Assembly (NCBI GenBank): GCA_046351325.1
Contig: JAXLYR010000021.1
Span: 62,001-126,000 of the forward strand
Origin: Xiheicaenibacterium sp046351325
Lineage (GTDB): Bacteria > Myxococcota_A > Polyangia > Polyangiales > Polyangiaceae
Length of the DNA stretch: 64,000 nt
Reading direction: 5' to 3'
The notes under the pieces are model-generated. The model saw only the letters and a list, made by a program, of their open reading frames with translations, searched no databases and was not told the DNA's origin. The position numbers and the translations under genes were made by a program. Of the stretch, positions 1 to 8,492 are shown piece after piece; position 1 is the stretch's first letter; each line of letters begins with the position of its first letter.

Positions 1-2546
1 TCGCGAGCAAGCTCGTCGCCTGGAACGAGAGCGCGCCGCCCGCGAAGCGCAACGAGGCCCTGCGGCAGGCCTTCGAGCGGTTCGTCGAGATCGACCGCGA
101 GAAGGACGCGACGAAGGTCGCGCTCGAGCTCGCGCGAGCTCGCGCGGCCGATCGCGAGCTCGGCGAGAAGCTCGAGCAGATCGCCATCAAGGCGAAGGAT
201 CTGGACGCGCTCGGTGCAGCGCACGAGATCCTCGCGCGCGACGTCTCGGGCCCGCAACGCGCCGAAGAGCTCGTCCGCCAGGCCGAGGTCATGGTGCGCG
301 CGGGCGCCGACTCGCTCGACGCCATGCAACACGGTGAGGCCGCGCTCGCGAGCGTCTCGCCCGCCGAGGTCGAGCCCTTGCTCACGCGGCTCGCGGCGCT
401 CACGACCGCGCCGGGCCACGTCGTCGATCTCTACGAACGCCAGGTCTCGCGCTGCAAAGCCCCGGCGGATCGGCTCACGGCGCTCGGTCGCGCGGCGCAG
501 GTCGCCGGCGAGCGCGGCGCGTTCGATCGGGCGCGCAGCTTCTTCGAGCTCGCCCTCGGCGGCGGCGTCCAAGAGGACACGCTGCAGAAGCTCGTCGAGG
601 CCGCGAAGGCAGGCGACGAGAAGCTCGCGGCCTCGCGCGGCGAGTCTCCTTCGACCGGCCCCAACTCCCTGCGACGCATCCTCGCCGAGGCCCTCGCGAG
701 CGGCGGCCAAGGTTCACGCGACGGTGGCCGCACGCGCGCCGCGCTCCTCCGCAAGGCCGCGTCGATCGCACACCACGAGCTCAACGACGTCAGCAAGGCC
801 TTCGAGTGGGTCGGCGACGCGGTCGTCACCTTCGTCGACGACGCGACGCTCGCGGCCCTCGACGATCTCGGCGCCGCCGTCGGCGATCTCGCGCGCGTCG
901 AGGCCACGCTCGGCCGCGCCCTCAGCGAGGTCTTCGACGGCCCGCTCGTGCGCAAGCTGCTCGCGCGGCGGGCGCGCCTGCGTCGCGACCAAACCAACGA
1001 TCTGCCGGGCGCCGCGCAAGATCTCAAGAAGCTCCACGATCTGTCGCCGTCCGATGCGGCCGTGATGAACGAGCTCTCCGCGATCCTCGAGCGGCTCGGT
1101 GATCACCGCGGCATGATCCAGCTCTACGAGGACCAGATCCTCCGCGGGCGCGATCAGGCCCAGCGCGCCGAGCTCGCGCGCAAGGTCGCGAAGCTCTGGG
1201 AGGAGGAGCTCGGCGACGCCCGCGAGGCAGCGGACGCTTGGCGCCGCGTCCTCCGGATGAAGCCCAACGACACCGAAGCGACCGCGGGTCTCGACCGGGC
1301 GAAGACCGGCAAGCTCCAGCGCGCGACGCCTGGCAGCAAGCCCGTCGCGCCGCCCGTCGCGCCTGCGCCTCCGCCCGCCGCTCCGGAGATGGGCCCGTCC
1401 TCGGCACCGCTCACGCCCGCGCTCCGTGCGCCTGCGTTGCGCACGCCCGAGCCTGCGATCTCCGCTGCACCGGCACCCGCACCCGCACCGGCCCCGCAGG
1501 CTGCGGCGGACGACGACGACTCGGGAGCACCGACGCCGCCGCCGTCCCAGCTCGGCGCGCGAGCCGTCGAAATCAGCACGGGCCACGTCCCGACCCGTGA
1601 CTCCATCACCGAGAATCACGAACAGCAGCTCACTCCTCACGCGCCCGCTGTCGAGGCCGCGCCCGCTCCCGTCGTCAACGAGGCCAAGACCGACCCGCCG
1701 CCGTCGGCCCGCGCCAGCGCAGCGCGCGCTTGGGCCGAGGAGCAGGGGCACGCCAACGGTGAGGCCGCGAGCCACTCGGCGCCGCAAGACCAAACCGCCT
1801 ATCCCAGCCAACAGGGCTATCCCGGGCAAGCGGCCTATCCGGCAGACCAGGGCTACCCGGCTTATTCGGGCCAGCAGGCTTATCCGGGCCAGCAGGCTTA
1901 TCCGAGTCAGCAGGCTTATCCGGGCCAGCAGGCTTATCCGGGTCAGCAGGCTTATCCGGGTCAGCAGGCTTATCCGGGTCAGCAGGCCTATCCGGGGCAG
2001 GGGACACAACAGGGCTATCCCGACTCTGCCCAGCAGAGCTATCCCGAGCAGAGCTATCCCGGCCAGCAGGGTTATCCCCAGCAGGGCTATCCCCAACAGG
2101 GTTATCCCCAACAGGGTTATCCGCAGCAGGGCTATCCCCAACAGGGTTATCCGCAGCAGGGCTATCCCCAACAGGGTTATCCGCAGCAGGGCTATCCCGG
2201 GCAGCAGGAATATCCCCAGCAGGGCTATCCGCAGCAGGCCTATCCCGGGCAGCAGGAATATCCGCAGCAGGGTTATCCGCAGCAGGGTTATCCGCAGCAG
2301 GGCTATCCCGGGCAGCAGGAGTATCCGCAGGGCTATCCGCAACCGCAGGGGAGCGCTCCCGCTTATCCCGCCGCGGCGGAGGCACCGCCGGTGAGCGTTC
2401 CCGCTCGGCCGAGCCGTCCTGCCCCGCCGAAGGGGCCGGTCTCGTCCAAGCCTCCCCCGCCCAAGCTCAAGACGCCTGCGCCGCCGAAGCCTGAAGAGGA
2501 AGAAGTCCAAGACGTCGACGACGCGGAGCTGCTCGACGACGAGTGA
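1..2546 (+). CDS. TPR-type protein with Tyr-Pro-Gln repeat tail, 5' truncated
   Basis: The reading frame is open from base 3 to the stop, so the gene begins before the window. The first ~440 visible residues are Ala/Leu/Arg-rich helical segments with the spacing of tetratricopeptide repeats (for example the stretch around 1075-1290 containing LGDHRGMIQLYEDQ and REAADAWRRVL). A Pro/Ala linker follows, and then from about 1792 to 2346 there are roughly 30 tandem pentapeptide-to-hexapeptide units of the type YPQQG, YPGQQA and YPGQQE. The C-terminus is acidic (EEEEVQDVDDAELLDDE). Proteins of this plan in myxobacteria are usually annotated only as TPR or hypothetical; YPQQ-like tails suggest a flexible, possibly phase-separating or surface-exposed region. 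The stop overlaps the next start (GTGA), so the two genes are probably translationally coupled. Function unknown. Confidence 0.85.
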   Translation, partial: ASKLVAWNESAPPAKRNEALRQAFERFVEIDREKDATKVALELARARAADRELGEKLEQIAIKAKDLDALGAAHEILARDVSGPQRAEELVRQAEVMVRAGADSLDAMQHGEAALASVSPAEVEPLLTRLAALTTAPGHVVDLYERQVSRCKAPADRLTALGRAAQVAGERGAFDRARSFFELALGGGVQEDTLQKLVEAAKAGDEKLAASRGESPSTGPNSLRRILAEALASGGQGSRDGGRTRAALLRKAASIAHHELNDVSKAFEWVGDAVVTFVDDATLAALDDLGAAVGDLARVEATLGRALSEVFDGPLVRKLLARRARLRRDQTNDLPGAAQDLKKLHDLSPSDAAVMNELSAILERLGDHRGMIQLYEDQILRGRDQAQRAELARKVAKLWEEELGDAREAADAWRRVLRMKPNDTEATAGLDRAKTGKLQRATPGSKPVAPPVAPAPPPAAPEMGPSSAPLTPALRAPALRTPEPAISAAPAPAPAPAPQAAADDDDSGAPTPPPSQLGARAVEISTGHVPTRDSITENHEQQLTPHAPAVEAAPAPVVNEAKTDPPPSARASAARAWAEEQGHANGEAASHSAPQDQTAYPSQQGYPGQAAYPADQGYPAYSGQQAYPGQQAYPSQQAYPGQQAYPGQQAYPGQQAYPGQQAYPGQGTQQGYPDSAQQSYPEQSYPGQQGYPQQGYPQQGYPQQGYPQQGYPQQGYPQQGYPQQGYPQQGYPGQQEYPQQGYPQQAYPGQQEYPQQGYPQQGYPQQGYPGQQEYPQGYPQPQGSAPAYPAAAEAPPVSVPARPSRPAPPKGPVSSKPPPPKLKTPAPPKPEEEEVQDVDDAELLDDE
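1795..2346 (+). repeat. Coding tandem repeat, 15-18 bp units (YPQQG/YPGQQ)
   Basis: Imperfect 15- and 18-bp direct repeats, such as TATCCGCAGCAGGGC alternating with TATCCGGGCCAGCAGGCT, run for about 550 bp in frame with the TPR-protein gene. Several neighbouring copies are identical at DNA level, so unit number is likely to vary by slippage or unequal recombination. Confidence 0.9.
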
Positions 2547-3436
2547 CCGGCGACGCCTTCGTCTTCCCTCCGGCTCTCAAACCAGGCTCGCGGATCGCTG
2601 TCGTCGCGCCCGCGAGCCCGTTCGATCACGCGCTCATCTGGCGTGGGCTCGGGGCGCTCGGCGAGCGCTATCGGCTGCGCTTCGACCGCGCGCTCTTCAC
2701 CCGGACTGGCTATCTGGCGGGGAGCGACGAGCGCCGTAGAGACGAACTCGCCCGCGCTCTCGAGGCTCCGGACGTCGACGCGATCGTCGCAGCGCGCGGC
2801 GGCTACGGTCTCACCCGGTTCGTCCACGAGCTCCCTTGGCAGAAGCTCCGTGAGCGACCGCGCTGGTTGATCGGCTTCAGCGACATCACGGCGCTCCACG
2901 TCGAGGCCATGCGCCTCGGGGTGGCGTCGCTGCACGCGCCCAACCTGTCCGCGTTCGGCGGTCAGGGCAGCGCCCGCGCTTCGGTGATCGCCGCGCTCGA
3001 GAATCCCCGAGCGACGCGGCGCTTCGAAGGCCTGATTCCGCTCGTCGCCGGGCGCGCCTCGGGCCCTCTCGTCGGCGGCAATCTCACGCTCATCATGTGC
3101 GCGGCGACCATGGGTCGCTGGGCGCCTCCGGCGGGCGCGATCCTCTTCATCGAGGACGTGACCGAGCGGCCCTATCGCATCGATCGTGCGCTGTCCGCGC
3201 TGCGCGCAGGTGGACACCTCGACCGGATTGGCGGGCTCGTCGTCGGTGACTTCACCGACTGTAACCCCGGCCCCGATGGAGTTACAGTCGAGTCAGTAAT
3301 TGCCGACTACGCACGCGCGCTCGCCGTGCCCGCCGCGCGCGGCCTGCCCGCTGGGCACGGCACCGTCAACGAGCCTTTGATGCTCGGTGCGCGCGCTACG
3401 TTGGACGTCGGGAGCAGCGCGCAGCTCGAGATCTAG
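2543..3436 (+). CDS. S66-family LD-carboxypeptidase (LdcA/MccF-like)
   Basis: A 297-residue protein with the hallmarks of peptidase family S66, serine peptidases that cleave the L,D-amide in murein tetrapeptides (LdcA) or detoxify microcin C (MccF). Visible landmarks: an N-terminal Rossmann-like strand (residues 16-24), the RGGYG motif (85-89), the nucleophile elbow GFSDITALH with Ser113, the Glu-containing segment LFIEDVTERPYRIDR (201-215, likely catalytic Glu204) and the C-terminal GHG with His272. Length fits the family (~300). No signal peptide is seen, so a cytoplasmic peptidoglycan-recycling role is most likely. The GTG start overlaps the upstream stop by 4 nt. Confidence is high for the family, moderate for muropeptide as substrate. 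Confidence 0.9.
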   Translation: MTGDAFVFPPALKPGSRIAVVAPASPFDHALIWRGLGALGERYRLRFDRALFTRTGYLAGSDERRRDELARALEAPDVDAIVAARGGYGLTRFVHELPWQKLRERPRWLIGFSDITALHVEAMRLGVASLHAPNLSAFGGQGSARASVIAALENPRATRRFEGLIPLVAGRASGPLVGGNLTLIMCAATMGRWAPPAGAILFIEDVTERPYRIDRALSALRAGGHLDRIGGLVVGDFTDCNPGPDGVTVESVIADYARALAVPAARGLPAGHGTVNEPLMLGARATLDVGSSAQLEI

Positions 3437-3438
3437 TG

Positions 3439-3459
3439 CTACGAACCGCAGGTTCGTAG
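3439..3459. terminator. Perfect 9-bp hairpin after the S66 peptidase gene
   Basis: CTACGAACC and GGTTCGTAG are separated by the loop GCA and begin 3 nt after the stop codon. There is no clear T-tract, so it could be an mRNA-stabilising 3' hairpin or a terminator shared with the convergent gene ending at 3564. The rest of 3460-3563 shows nothing recognisable. Confidence 0.5.
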
Positions 3460-3563
3460 GCACCCAAATATGTCCGAGCTGCGCGGTCAGACGTTGCCGA
3501 TCGCATGGGTTCGACCAGGCCCTTCACTCGCGCGCGCCAGCGCGGGGCCTGGGTGAACCCCCA

Positions 3564-4088
3564 TCAGTCCCAGCCCGCGAACCGGAATGGGACATACCGA
3601 ATGGCGAGCGACAATCCGAAGAGCGGGTAGCCGTCCTCACCCAAGCCGGGAAACATGTAGTCGACCTCGACGCGGGGCCCTATGACCAGCTCGGCGGAGC
3701 GCGACGTCGCGAAGAAGACCTCGGCCACCCCGCCAAAGCCGTGTTGGGCCCCGTCCGAAAAGATGAGCGGCTTGTAGACTACGCCGATGTCACCCTCCAT
3801 CGCCGGGGCCGAGGTGTTTTCCGGGCGCAGCGTCCCGAGGTCGATGCCGGCCTCGGGGGCGATTGTACCGTAGAGCTCGCCGCGCCTTTCGCTGTAGCCG
3901 ATGCCAGGCGCGAGCGCGAGGTAAGCGCGGGCGACGTCGCCGCCGATGGCTGCGGCGCCCTCGGCGCGCGCCTCGAACCCTGGGTGACCATCGGTGTCGA
4001 TGGTCGCGCCCACCGTGGGGGTGATCATCGCTCGACAACCCAACAAGCTGAGCGAGCTCGCCAAACAGGCCAATCGGGAGATGCGCAT
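3564..4088 (-). CDS. Predicted lipoprotein / outer-membrane-like beta protein
   Basis: A 174-residue protein starting MRISRLACLA. The chosen ATG at 4088 has AGGA five bases upstream; an in-frame ATG at 4094 is the alternative. A short hydrophobic signal ends in the lipobox LLGC (Cys18). The mature part has alternating hydrophobic residues and Gly/aromatic turns (GIGYSERRGELYGTIAPEAG, VIGPRVEVDYMFPGLG) and ends in an aromatic C-terminus (FRFAGWD), the pattern of a small beta-barrel or beta-sandwich envelope protein. No family was recognised. Confidence 0.7.
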   Translation of the reverse strand: MRISRLACLASSLSLLGCRAMITPTVGATIDTDGHPGFEARAEGAAAIGGDVARAYLALAPGIGYSERRGELYGTIAPEAGIDLGTLRPENTSAPAMEGDIGVVYKPLIFSDGAQHGFGGVAEVFFATSRSAELVIGPRVEVDYMFPGLGEDGYPLFGLSLAIRYVPFRFAGWD

Positions 4089-4162
4089 ATTCATCCTATC
4101 GCTGAACAGAGCTACTAGGCGGTAGCAGACTGGATGCACGCCGTCGCGTGTTGTCGAGCTCG

Positions 4163-4555
4163 TCAGTCCTCGGACGTGGGCACCATCTTGAGGCACGGTC
4201 GCGCGACGTTGAGGCAGGGGCGCGGGCGCGTCGTCGTCGTCGGGGCGGCCGAGGCCGACGCCGACGCTGAAGCAGACGCCGAACTCGAGGCGCTCGCAGC
4301 TGCGCTCGCGCTCAAGGGCGCGCTCGAGGCCGGCGGAGTCGAGTCCGAGACGCTCGCCGCGCTGGCGCTCGGGGGCGCGCTCACCGCCGCCTTGGCGCTC
4401 GAGGTCGCGGTGCTCGCGCTGGGATGGGCGGCGTTCTCGTCGCCGCAGCTCGCTTGCCCGACCAGCGTCGCGATCGCCGACGCGACGAACATCGCCCGTC
4501 GGCGCAGAATGGCGGCTCTCTCGTTCGCGTCGTCGTTGTCTGCCACGCCCAGCAT
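4163..4555 (-). CDS. Small Ser/Ala-rich predicted lipoprotein
   Basis: A 130-residue frame. Residues 18-36 (basic RRR then AMFVASAIATLVGQAS) followed by Cys37-Gly-Asp look like a lipoprotein signal. The mature segment is almost entirely Ser, Ala, Pro and Val (residues 42-105), then basic/Thr-rich, ending with a Cys-Leu repeat (CLNVARPCLKM). The start is uncertain: Met1 gives a long n-region, and Met22 leaves a short one. Low-complexity composition could partly reflect GC-driven codon use, but the signal plus Cys supports a real gene. Confidence 0.55.
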   Translation of the reverse strand: MLGVADNDDANERAAILRRRAMFVASAIATLVGQASCGDENAAHPSASTATSSAKAAVSAPPSASAASVSDSTPPASSAPLSASAAASASSSASASASASASAAPTTTTRPRPCLNVARPCLKMVPTSED

Positions 4556-4625
4556 GGGAGCGCAGCTCGGTGGACGACGTCAACGCGAGCGAGGAGCACA
4601 CTGCGTCACCGGGCCGCGCGCTCGC

Positions 4626-6650
4626 CTATGCTGACTGACTTGTCAGTCGACGAAGCGCGTAGCGCTCGAGGAGCTCGTCGGAGCTCGGCATGGGCCCCCA
4701 GAGCGCGAGCGCGCGCGCCGTCCAATGCTGCACCCGAGGCACGAGCTGGTAGGCTTGGAACAAGGTCGTATTCGTCAAGACTTCGGTCGATGGCCGAAGG
4801 TCACAGAGGTCACAATAGAGCGCGAGGCTCGGCTCGCGCGCGAGCGCCTGATTGAGCAGCACGTAGGCTTGCTCGAAGTCGTTCCGGCTCGAGGAGCCGG
4901 CGGCCGCGGCCATCTCATGCAGCCTGTCCACTTCGCGACCCTCTGCGGTCTTGAAGATGCCGATCGAGTCCCAGAAGCCCTGCTCCGACTGTCGCGCTCG
5001 CGCCCAGGCGTCAGCGTTTGCGCTCTCCTGCGCTCGGAGGGCGGCGTGCCGCATGTGGTCGGCGAACGTCGTCGGCCGCAGCGCCTCGGCGAGGCGCATG
5101 ACGGTGCTCGCATAGTCCATCCCGTAGGGCGGCGCCGACGCGGGACGCTCGAGACAGCGCATGATCGCGACCGCGAGCGTCCAGCGATTGCCTTGCGCGC
5201 CGAGGAGCCTGACCACTGCCTCGAAGAGCGTCGCGAAGGCTGGCAGGATGTCCTCCGCGTTCATGACCATTCGCCCGCCGCGTCCCTCATAGACAGAAGC
5301 CCGCTCGACGGCGAGCGCGACCCTCAGGCACCCGTTGCGCACGGCGAAGATTGGAAATGGAGCCTCAGCGAGGCGGACCAACTGGAGCGTAGCCTCGATG
5401 TCCATACGCAGGTTGCCGGCGAGCCAACGGACCCGCGCGAGCCCGTCGCTCCGCGACATGGGTGTCCACAGAATCCTGCGAATGAGGCTCGGCGGCTCGC
5501 CTTCCGCGTCGACCTCGCTCTTGGGACTGCGCAGCAAGACCGACAAGACCGCGGCGCGAGCCACGCCGAGCTCGATGCGCGCGCGCACCCCGAGCCCATC
5601 CATGCTGCGGTTGAGCTCGACCTCTGCCGGCGACTCGTCGGCGATCGGAGCGCGATTGTCGTCGTCCGTGGAAGCCGCCGCCGCGCCACGATAGGGACCC
5701 CCCGAGGCCTCGCCGATGCGTCGCTCGAGCAAGTCGACCAGCCCGTCGAACGCGGCGTTCGTCGCGTCGCTGAGGCCGCGAATGGCGGCTAAAAATATCG
5801 CTCGCATGAACCCCGAGCCCCGGCGTGTGATCGTGCCGTTCGAGGTCAATGTCGGCTGATTCACCCCGATCGGCCGCGCATAGATGGCCGCGCCGAGCTG
5901 CGCCCGCAGCGCGACCCCCGCGGGACCGTACACGTCGAAGGCCTTCAATACCTCGACGCACGCGGTGTGCGTCGCGAGCTCGAGCTCGCTCTCGTCGCGA
6001 CTGATGGGGTCGATCTCGAATGCAGCGATCATGCGCGTGAGGAGGCCGCTCTGCTTGCGCTCGGCCTCTCGCTTCAGCCGCGCCGCTTCGTATTCGCTGG
6101 CTTCACGAGCGAGCAGGGCGCGCGCCGATTGGAAGGATGGGGTCGCGAGCGCGAGAGAGACGTGCGCCGCGAGGACGTCACAGTCGACGGGGGCCCACCC
6201 GAGGACGTCGTGTCGAGAGAGCGGCGGCGGGGTGCCCTGAGGCTCCGTCGCCTTGAAGATCTGGAGCAAATGGCGATCACAGAGCCCCGGGACCCAGACC
6301 CGCAGGACATACTGCGACAGCGCGTCCAGGCGAGTCATGAACAGATTGGTTACATTCGTGTCGGTCCCGAGGCCGGGGGCCGTGCGAATGGCCGTCGAGA
6401 GCTCGACTACGCTCATTGCTACCGACAGAGGTGGGAGCGACTCGGCGAAGGCGCTCGCGGCGCGCCGCGCGGCCTCGTCCGCGAAGGCCACGCGCTCTCT
6501 CTCGAGCCGCAGCTCCTCGAGCGCAGCGGGCGACTGTGCGGTCGCGAGCGCCTGCTCCAAGGTGAAGAGCTCACGCAGCAGGCGACTGCGCTCGACGAGC
6601 GCTCCGACTGCTCCAGACGACGTTAGGGCCTCTTCAGCGAGCGCGCGCAT
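4626..6650 (-). CDS. Large helical protein of unknown function (674 aa)
   Basis: A 674-residue, mostly alpha-helical protein (Ala, Leu, Arg and Glu-rich) without signal peptide, membrane helix or recognisable catalytic motif. The N-terminal ~80 residues look coiled-coil-like (LLRELFTLEQALATAQ, EELRLERERVAFADEAARR). A central acidic low-complexity break lies near residues 325-345 (STDDDNRAPIADESPAEVE). It starts 45 nt after the stop of the upstream zinc-ribbon gene on the same strand, so the two probably form one transcript. I do not recognise a family. The cytoplasmic helical scaffold plus zinc-ribbon pairing is the only functional hint. Confidence 0.75.
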   Translation of the reverse strand: MRALAEEALTSSGAVGALVERSRLLRELFTLEQALATAQSPAALEELRLERERVAFADEAARRAASAFAESLPPLSVAMSVVELSTAIRTAPGLGTDTNVTNLFMTRLDALSQYVLRVWVPGLCDRHLLQIFKATEPQGTPPPLSRHDVLGWAPVDCDVLAAHVSLALATPSFQSARALLAREASEYEAARLKREAERKQSGLLTRMIAAFEIDPISRDESELELATHTACVEVLKAFDVYGPAGVALRAQLGAAIYARPIGVNQPTLTSNGTITRRGSGFMRAIFLAAIRGLSDATNAAFDGLVDLLERRIGEASGGPYRGAAAASTDDDNRAPIADESPAEVELNRSMDGLGVRARIELGVARAAVLSVLLRSPKSEVDAEGEPPSLIRRILWTPMSRSDGLARVRWLAGNLRMDIEATLQLVRLAEAPFPIFAVRNGCLRVALAVERASVYEGRGGRMVMNAEDILPAFATLFEAVVRLLGAQGNRWTLAVAIMRCLERPASAPPYGMDYASTVMRLAEALRPTTFADHMRHAALRAQESANADAWARARQSEQGFWDSIGIFKTAEGREVDRLHEMAAAAGSSSRNDFEQAYVLLNQALAREPSLALYCDLCDLRPSTEVLTNTTLFQAYQLVPRVQHWTARALALWGPMPSSDELLERYALRRLTSQSA

Positions 6651-6695
6651 CGAGGCGCGGAGGTTAGTCCATCCGCGGCGCGCAGCAATCAGCGC

Positions 6696-8333
6696 TCAAC
6701 GCGGTTCGCCCATCAGCGCGATAGCCACCGTGCGAGGATCGATCGCCACGCCCCGCTCCAGTAGCCAATCGATGAGTACGACGAGCGACTCTGGGCCGCC
6801 AGGTGTGACCGTCCAAACTCGGTCCGAGCAGAACAGCTGAAGGTCGCGGCGCGCCTCGTCGACCAGCCGGCTGCACGCGACGTCGGCGAGAATGGGTTTC
6901 AACACTGTCAGTAAATCGGGCGCGGGTGCTGCTGAACAGCTCGCCACCCAGCTCGCTATCCCTCGACCGCGGCTCTCGGCGATGTTGCGCCGAGACGAGC
7001 GACCACAGCTGGAGCATAGGTGACAGGGGATGAGCAGCGCGCCGCCGCCGCACTCTCGGCAGCCCCAGGTCCATTGCCCCGCCGTCCAAACTGACTTGCA
7101 GGTGCCACAGCTCGTTCGGTACCGCCTTTTGTAGCTGGGTTTGGAGAATATGTTGGGTAACCAGAGTGTAAGCGGGCGTTCGCAGCGCTCGCAGCGGGTG
7201 CGCTCGAGATCGCCGCGGACCGTCAGACACGGCTTGGGTCGCACAGCCCTCAGATTGAACAAGCCAGTCTGGGGATCGACGAGCTCGCGCTCTTCGGTCG
7301 CGGCCGCGTACGCGCGCTCGTATGTCACCCTGGGCTGATAGTCGACGAGGCCGCGCGCGGCTGCCAGGTCGAGGCCTGGAGTCATCGCCACAGACAGGCG
7401 ATTGGGGTGCGGCATTCCACATTCACAGCTACGCCCGAGCCAATCCACGATTCGCTCGAGCTCGTCTACGGCCTCGAGGTCGAGGTCGGTGCCGGGCTCC
7501 AGCGCAATGGCGACGACGGGGCGCTCGACGCCTGCTGCGCGCGCGACGCCGGCGTGTGCCTCGGTCACCGCGACCTCGCGTCGAAGCCGGTCATTGTCGT
7601 CGTAGACTGTGGTGTCGAAAGGAGGGACTGGCACCTCGCGGGGGACCGCGGAGACAGGCGGAGCCAGCACCAGTCGAACCTCCAGCTCTCGCAGGTCCGT
7701 CCAATGCCGAAAGACGTTGGGGCCCTCCGTCAGCGCCGGGAGCGTCCTCTGGTGCACCTCCCAGACCTCCGCCAACCAGGCAATCGCAAAGTCGGTATCA
7801 GGCCTTTTTATGGACTCCCAAGCGCTCTTTAGACCCATCGAGGCGTTGAACTCCGAGCTCTCCCATCGGGCGATCGCCGAGTCTCCGAGCCCGAGCACCC
7901 AGGCCCTCATCGCAGGGTCGACCTCCCCGCGCTGTTGGAAGGTGATCACGGTCTCGTCCTCGAGCCTGAAGGTCGCGGCGAGGCTCGGTGACAAAGCGGT
8001 CAATATTCGCTCTGCGCGTTCGACGCGGGTCGGGTCGACGAGCACGGCCAGCATCTCTGCCCTGCGTGACGGGCGTCGCGCGTACCCTCCAATCCATGCC
8101 TGATACCATCGCCTGGCGGAGGCCCACGTCGCGGGCCGCGCGGTCTCCCACGCGAGGTCGAGCTGGTCGTGCGTGAGCAACGCTCGCGCGACCGCCTGTT
8201 GGGGAGCGCTCGGCGGGGCGGGCGGGGGGAGCTCGGTTGTGGTCGTGCGGGTCAGTCGCTCCCGCGACAGCAGCAGCGCCAGCGCCTTCATGTGCGAGAG
8301 CTTCAGCTCGGCGAGCTCGATCCTGCTGCTCAT
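6696..8333 (-). CDS. Multi-zinc-ribbon protein of unknown function (545 aa)
   Basis: The start is placed at MSSRIELAEL; a longer frame reaching 8432 runs through intergenic hairpins and is unlikely. The N-terminal half is helical (DQLDLAWETARPATWASARRW; repeated Trp-rich helices). A beta-rich middle contains a CECGMPHPN element near residue 300. Residues ~380-445 hold a dense Cys cluster: CERCERPL, CGTCKSVW, CRECGGG, CHLCSSCG, i.e. at least two zinc ribbons. The C-terminus returns to helix. No nuclease, kinase or NTPase motif is visible. It is the first gene of a two-gene unit with the 674-aa protein. A nucleic-acid-binding or scaffold role is a guess from the zinc ribbons. Confidence 0.75.
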   Translation of the reverse strand: MSSRIELAELKLSHMKALALLLSRERLTRTTTTELPPPAPPSAPQQAVARALLTHDQLDLAWETARPATWASARRWYQAWIGGYARRPSRRAEMLAVLVDPTRVERAERILTALSPSLAATFRLEDETVITFQQRGEVDPAMRAWVLGLGDSAIARWESSEFNASMGLKSAWESIKRPDTDFAIAWLAEVWEVHQRTLPALTEGPNVFRHWTDLRELEVRLVLAPPVSAVPREVPVPPFDTTVYDDNDRLRREVAVTEAHAGVARAAGVERPVVAIALEPGTDLDLEAVDELERIVDWLGRSCECGMPHPNRLSVAMTPGLDLAAARGLVDYQPRVTYERAYAAATEERELVDPQTGLFNLRAVRPKPCLTVRGDLERTRCERCERPLTLWLPNIFSKPSYKRRYRTSCGTCKSVWTAGQWTWGCRECGGGALLIPCHLCSSCGRSSRRNIAESRGRGIASWVASCSAAPAPDLLTVLKPILADVACSRLVDEARRDLQLFCSDRVWTVTPGGPESLVVLIDWLLERGVAIDPRTVAIALMGEPR

Positions 8334-8376
8334 GTCGTCGGGCGACAGCCTAGCGCTAAACCCTTCATGGTGGCGC

Positions 8377-8410
8377 AGGGGCGCCGCCCCTCGGGAGCGG
8401 CATGCCGCTC
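8377..8410. repeat. Two adjacent dyads in a divergent intergenic region
   Basis: AGGGGCG / CGCCCCT (8377-8391, one-base centre) is followed directly by the perfect 16-bp palindrome GAGCGGCATGCCGCTC (8395-8410). They lie between the divergently transcribed zinc-ribbon gene and the lipoprotein gene at 8493, so they could be operator sites or a REP-like element. The rest of 8334-8492 holds only the sigma-54-like element listed next. Confidence 0.55.
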
Positions 8411-8463
8411 GGGCGAAGCGGTCGATATGCACGTAAAAGGCGCGTGATTGGCGGTCTCACGGT

Positions 8464-8478
8464 TGGCACTCCCGTTGC
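8464..8478 (+). promoter_or_regulatory. Candidate sigma-54 promoter (-24/-12)
   Basis: TGGCACTCCCGTTGC has GG at -24 and GC at -12 with the obligatory spacing and matches TGGCAC-N5-TTGC. Transcription would start near 8489-8490, only about three bases before the ATG at 8493, which would give a near-leaderless mRNA. Alternatively an internal start (ATG 8520, still before a lipobox) is used. Confidence 0.5.
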
Positions 8479-8492
8479 GATTGGGGCCTACC

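Noticed and set aside
714..2510. Long minus-strand frame with repeated Leu/Ile-Gly units across the YPQQG repeat
   Set aside because: It is the antisense reading of the TPR protein's repeat; there is no start signal or plausible composition, and the plus-strand protein is well supported.
8334..8432. Longer start for the zinc-ribbon protein (MHIDRFARAA)
   Set aside because: It would translate the two intergenic dyads; the start at 8333 gives a normal protein.
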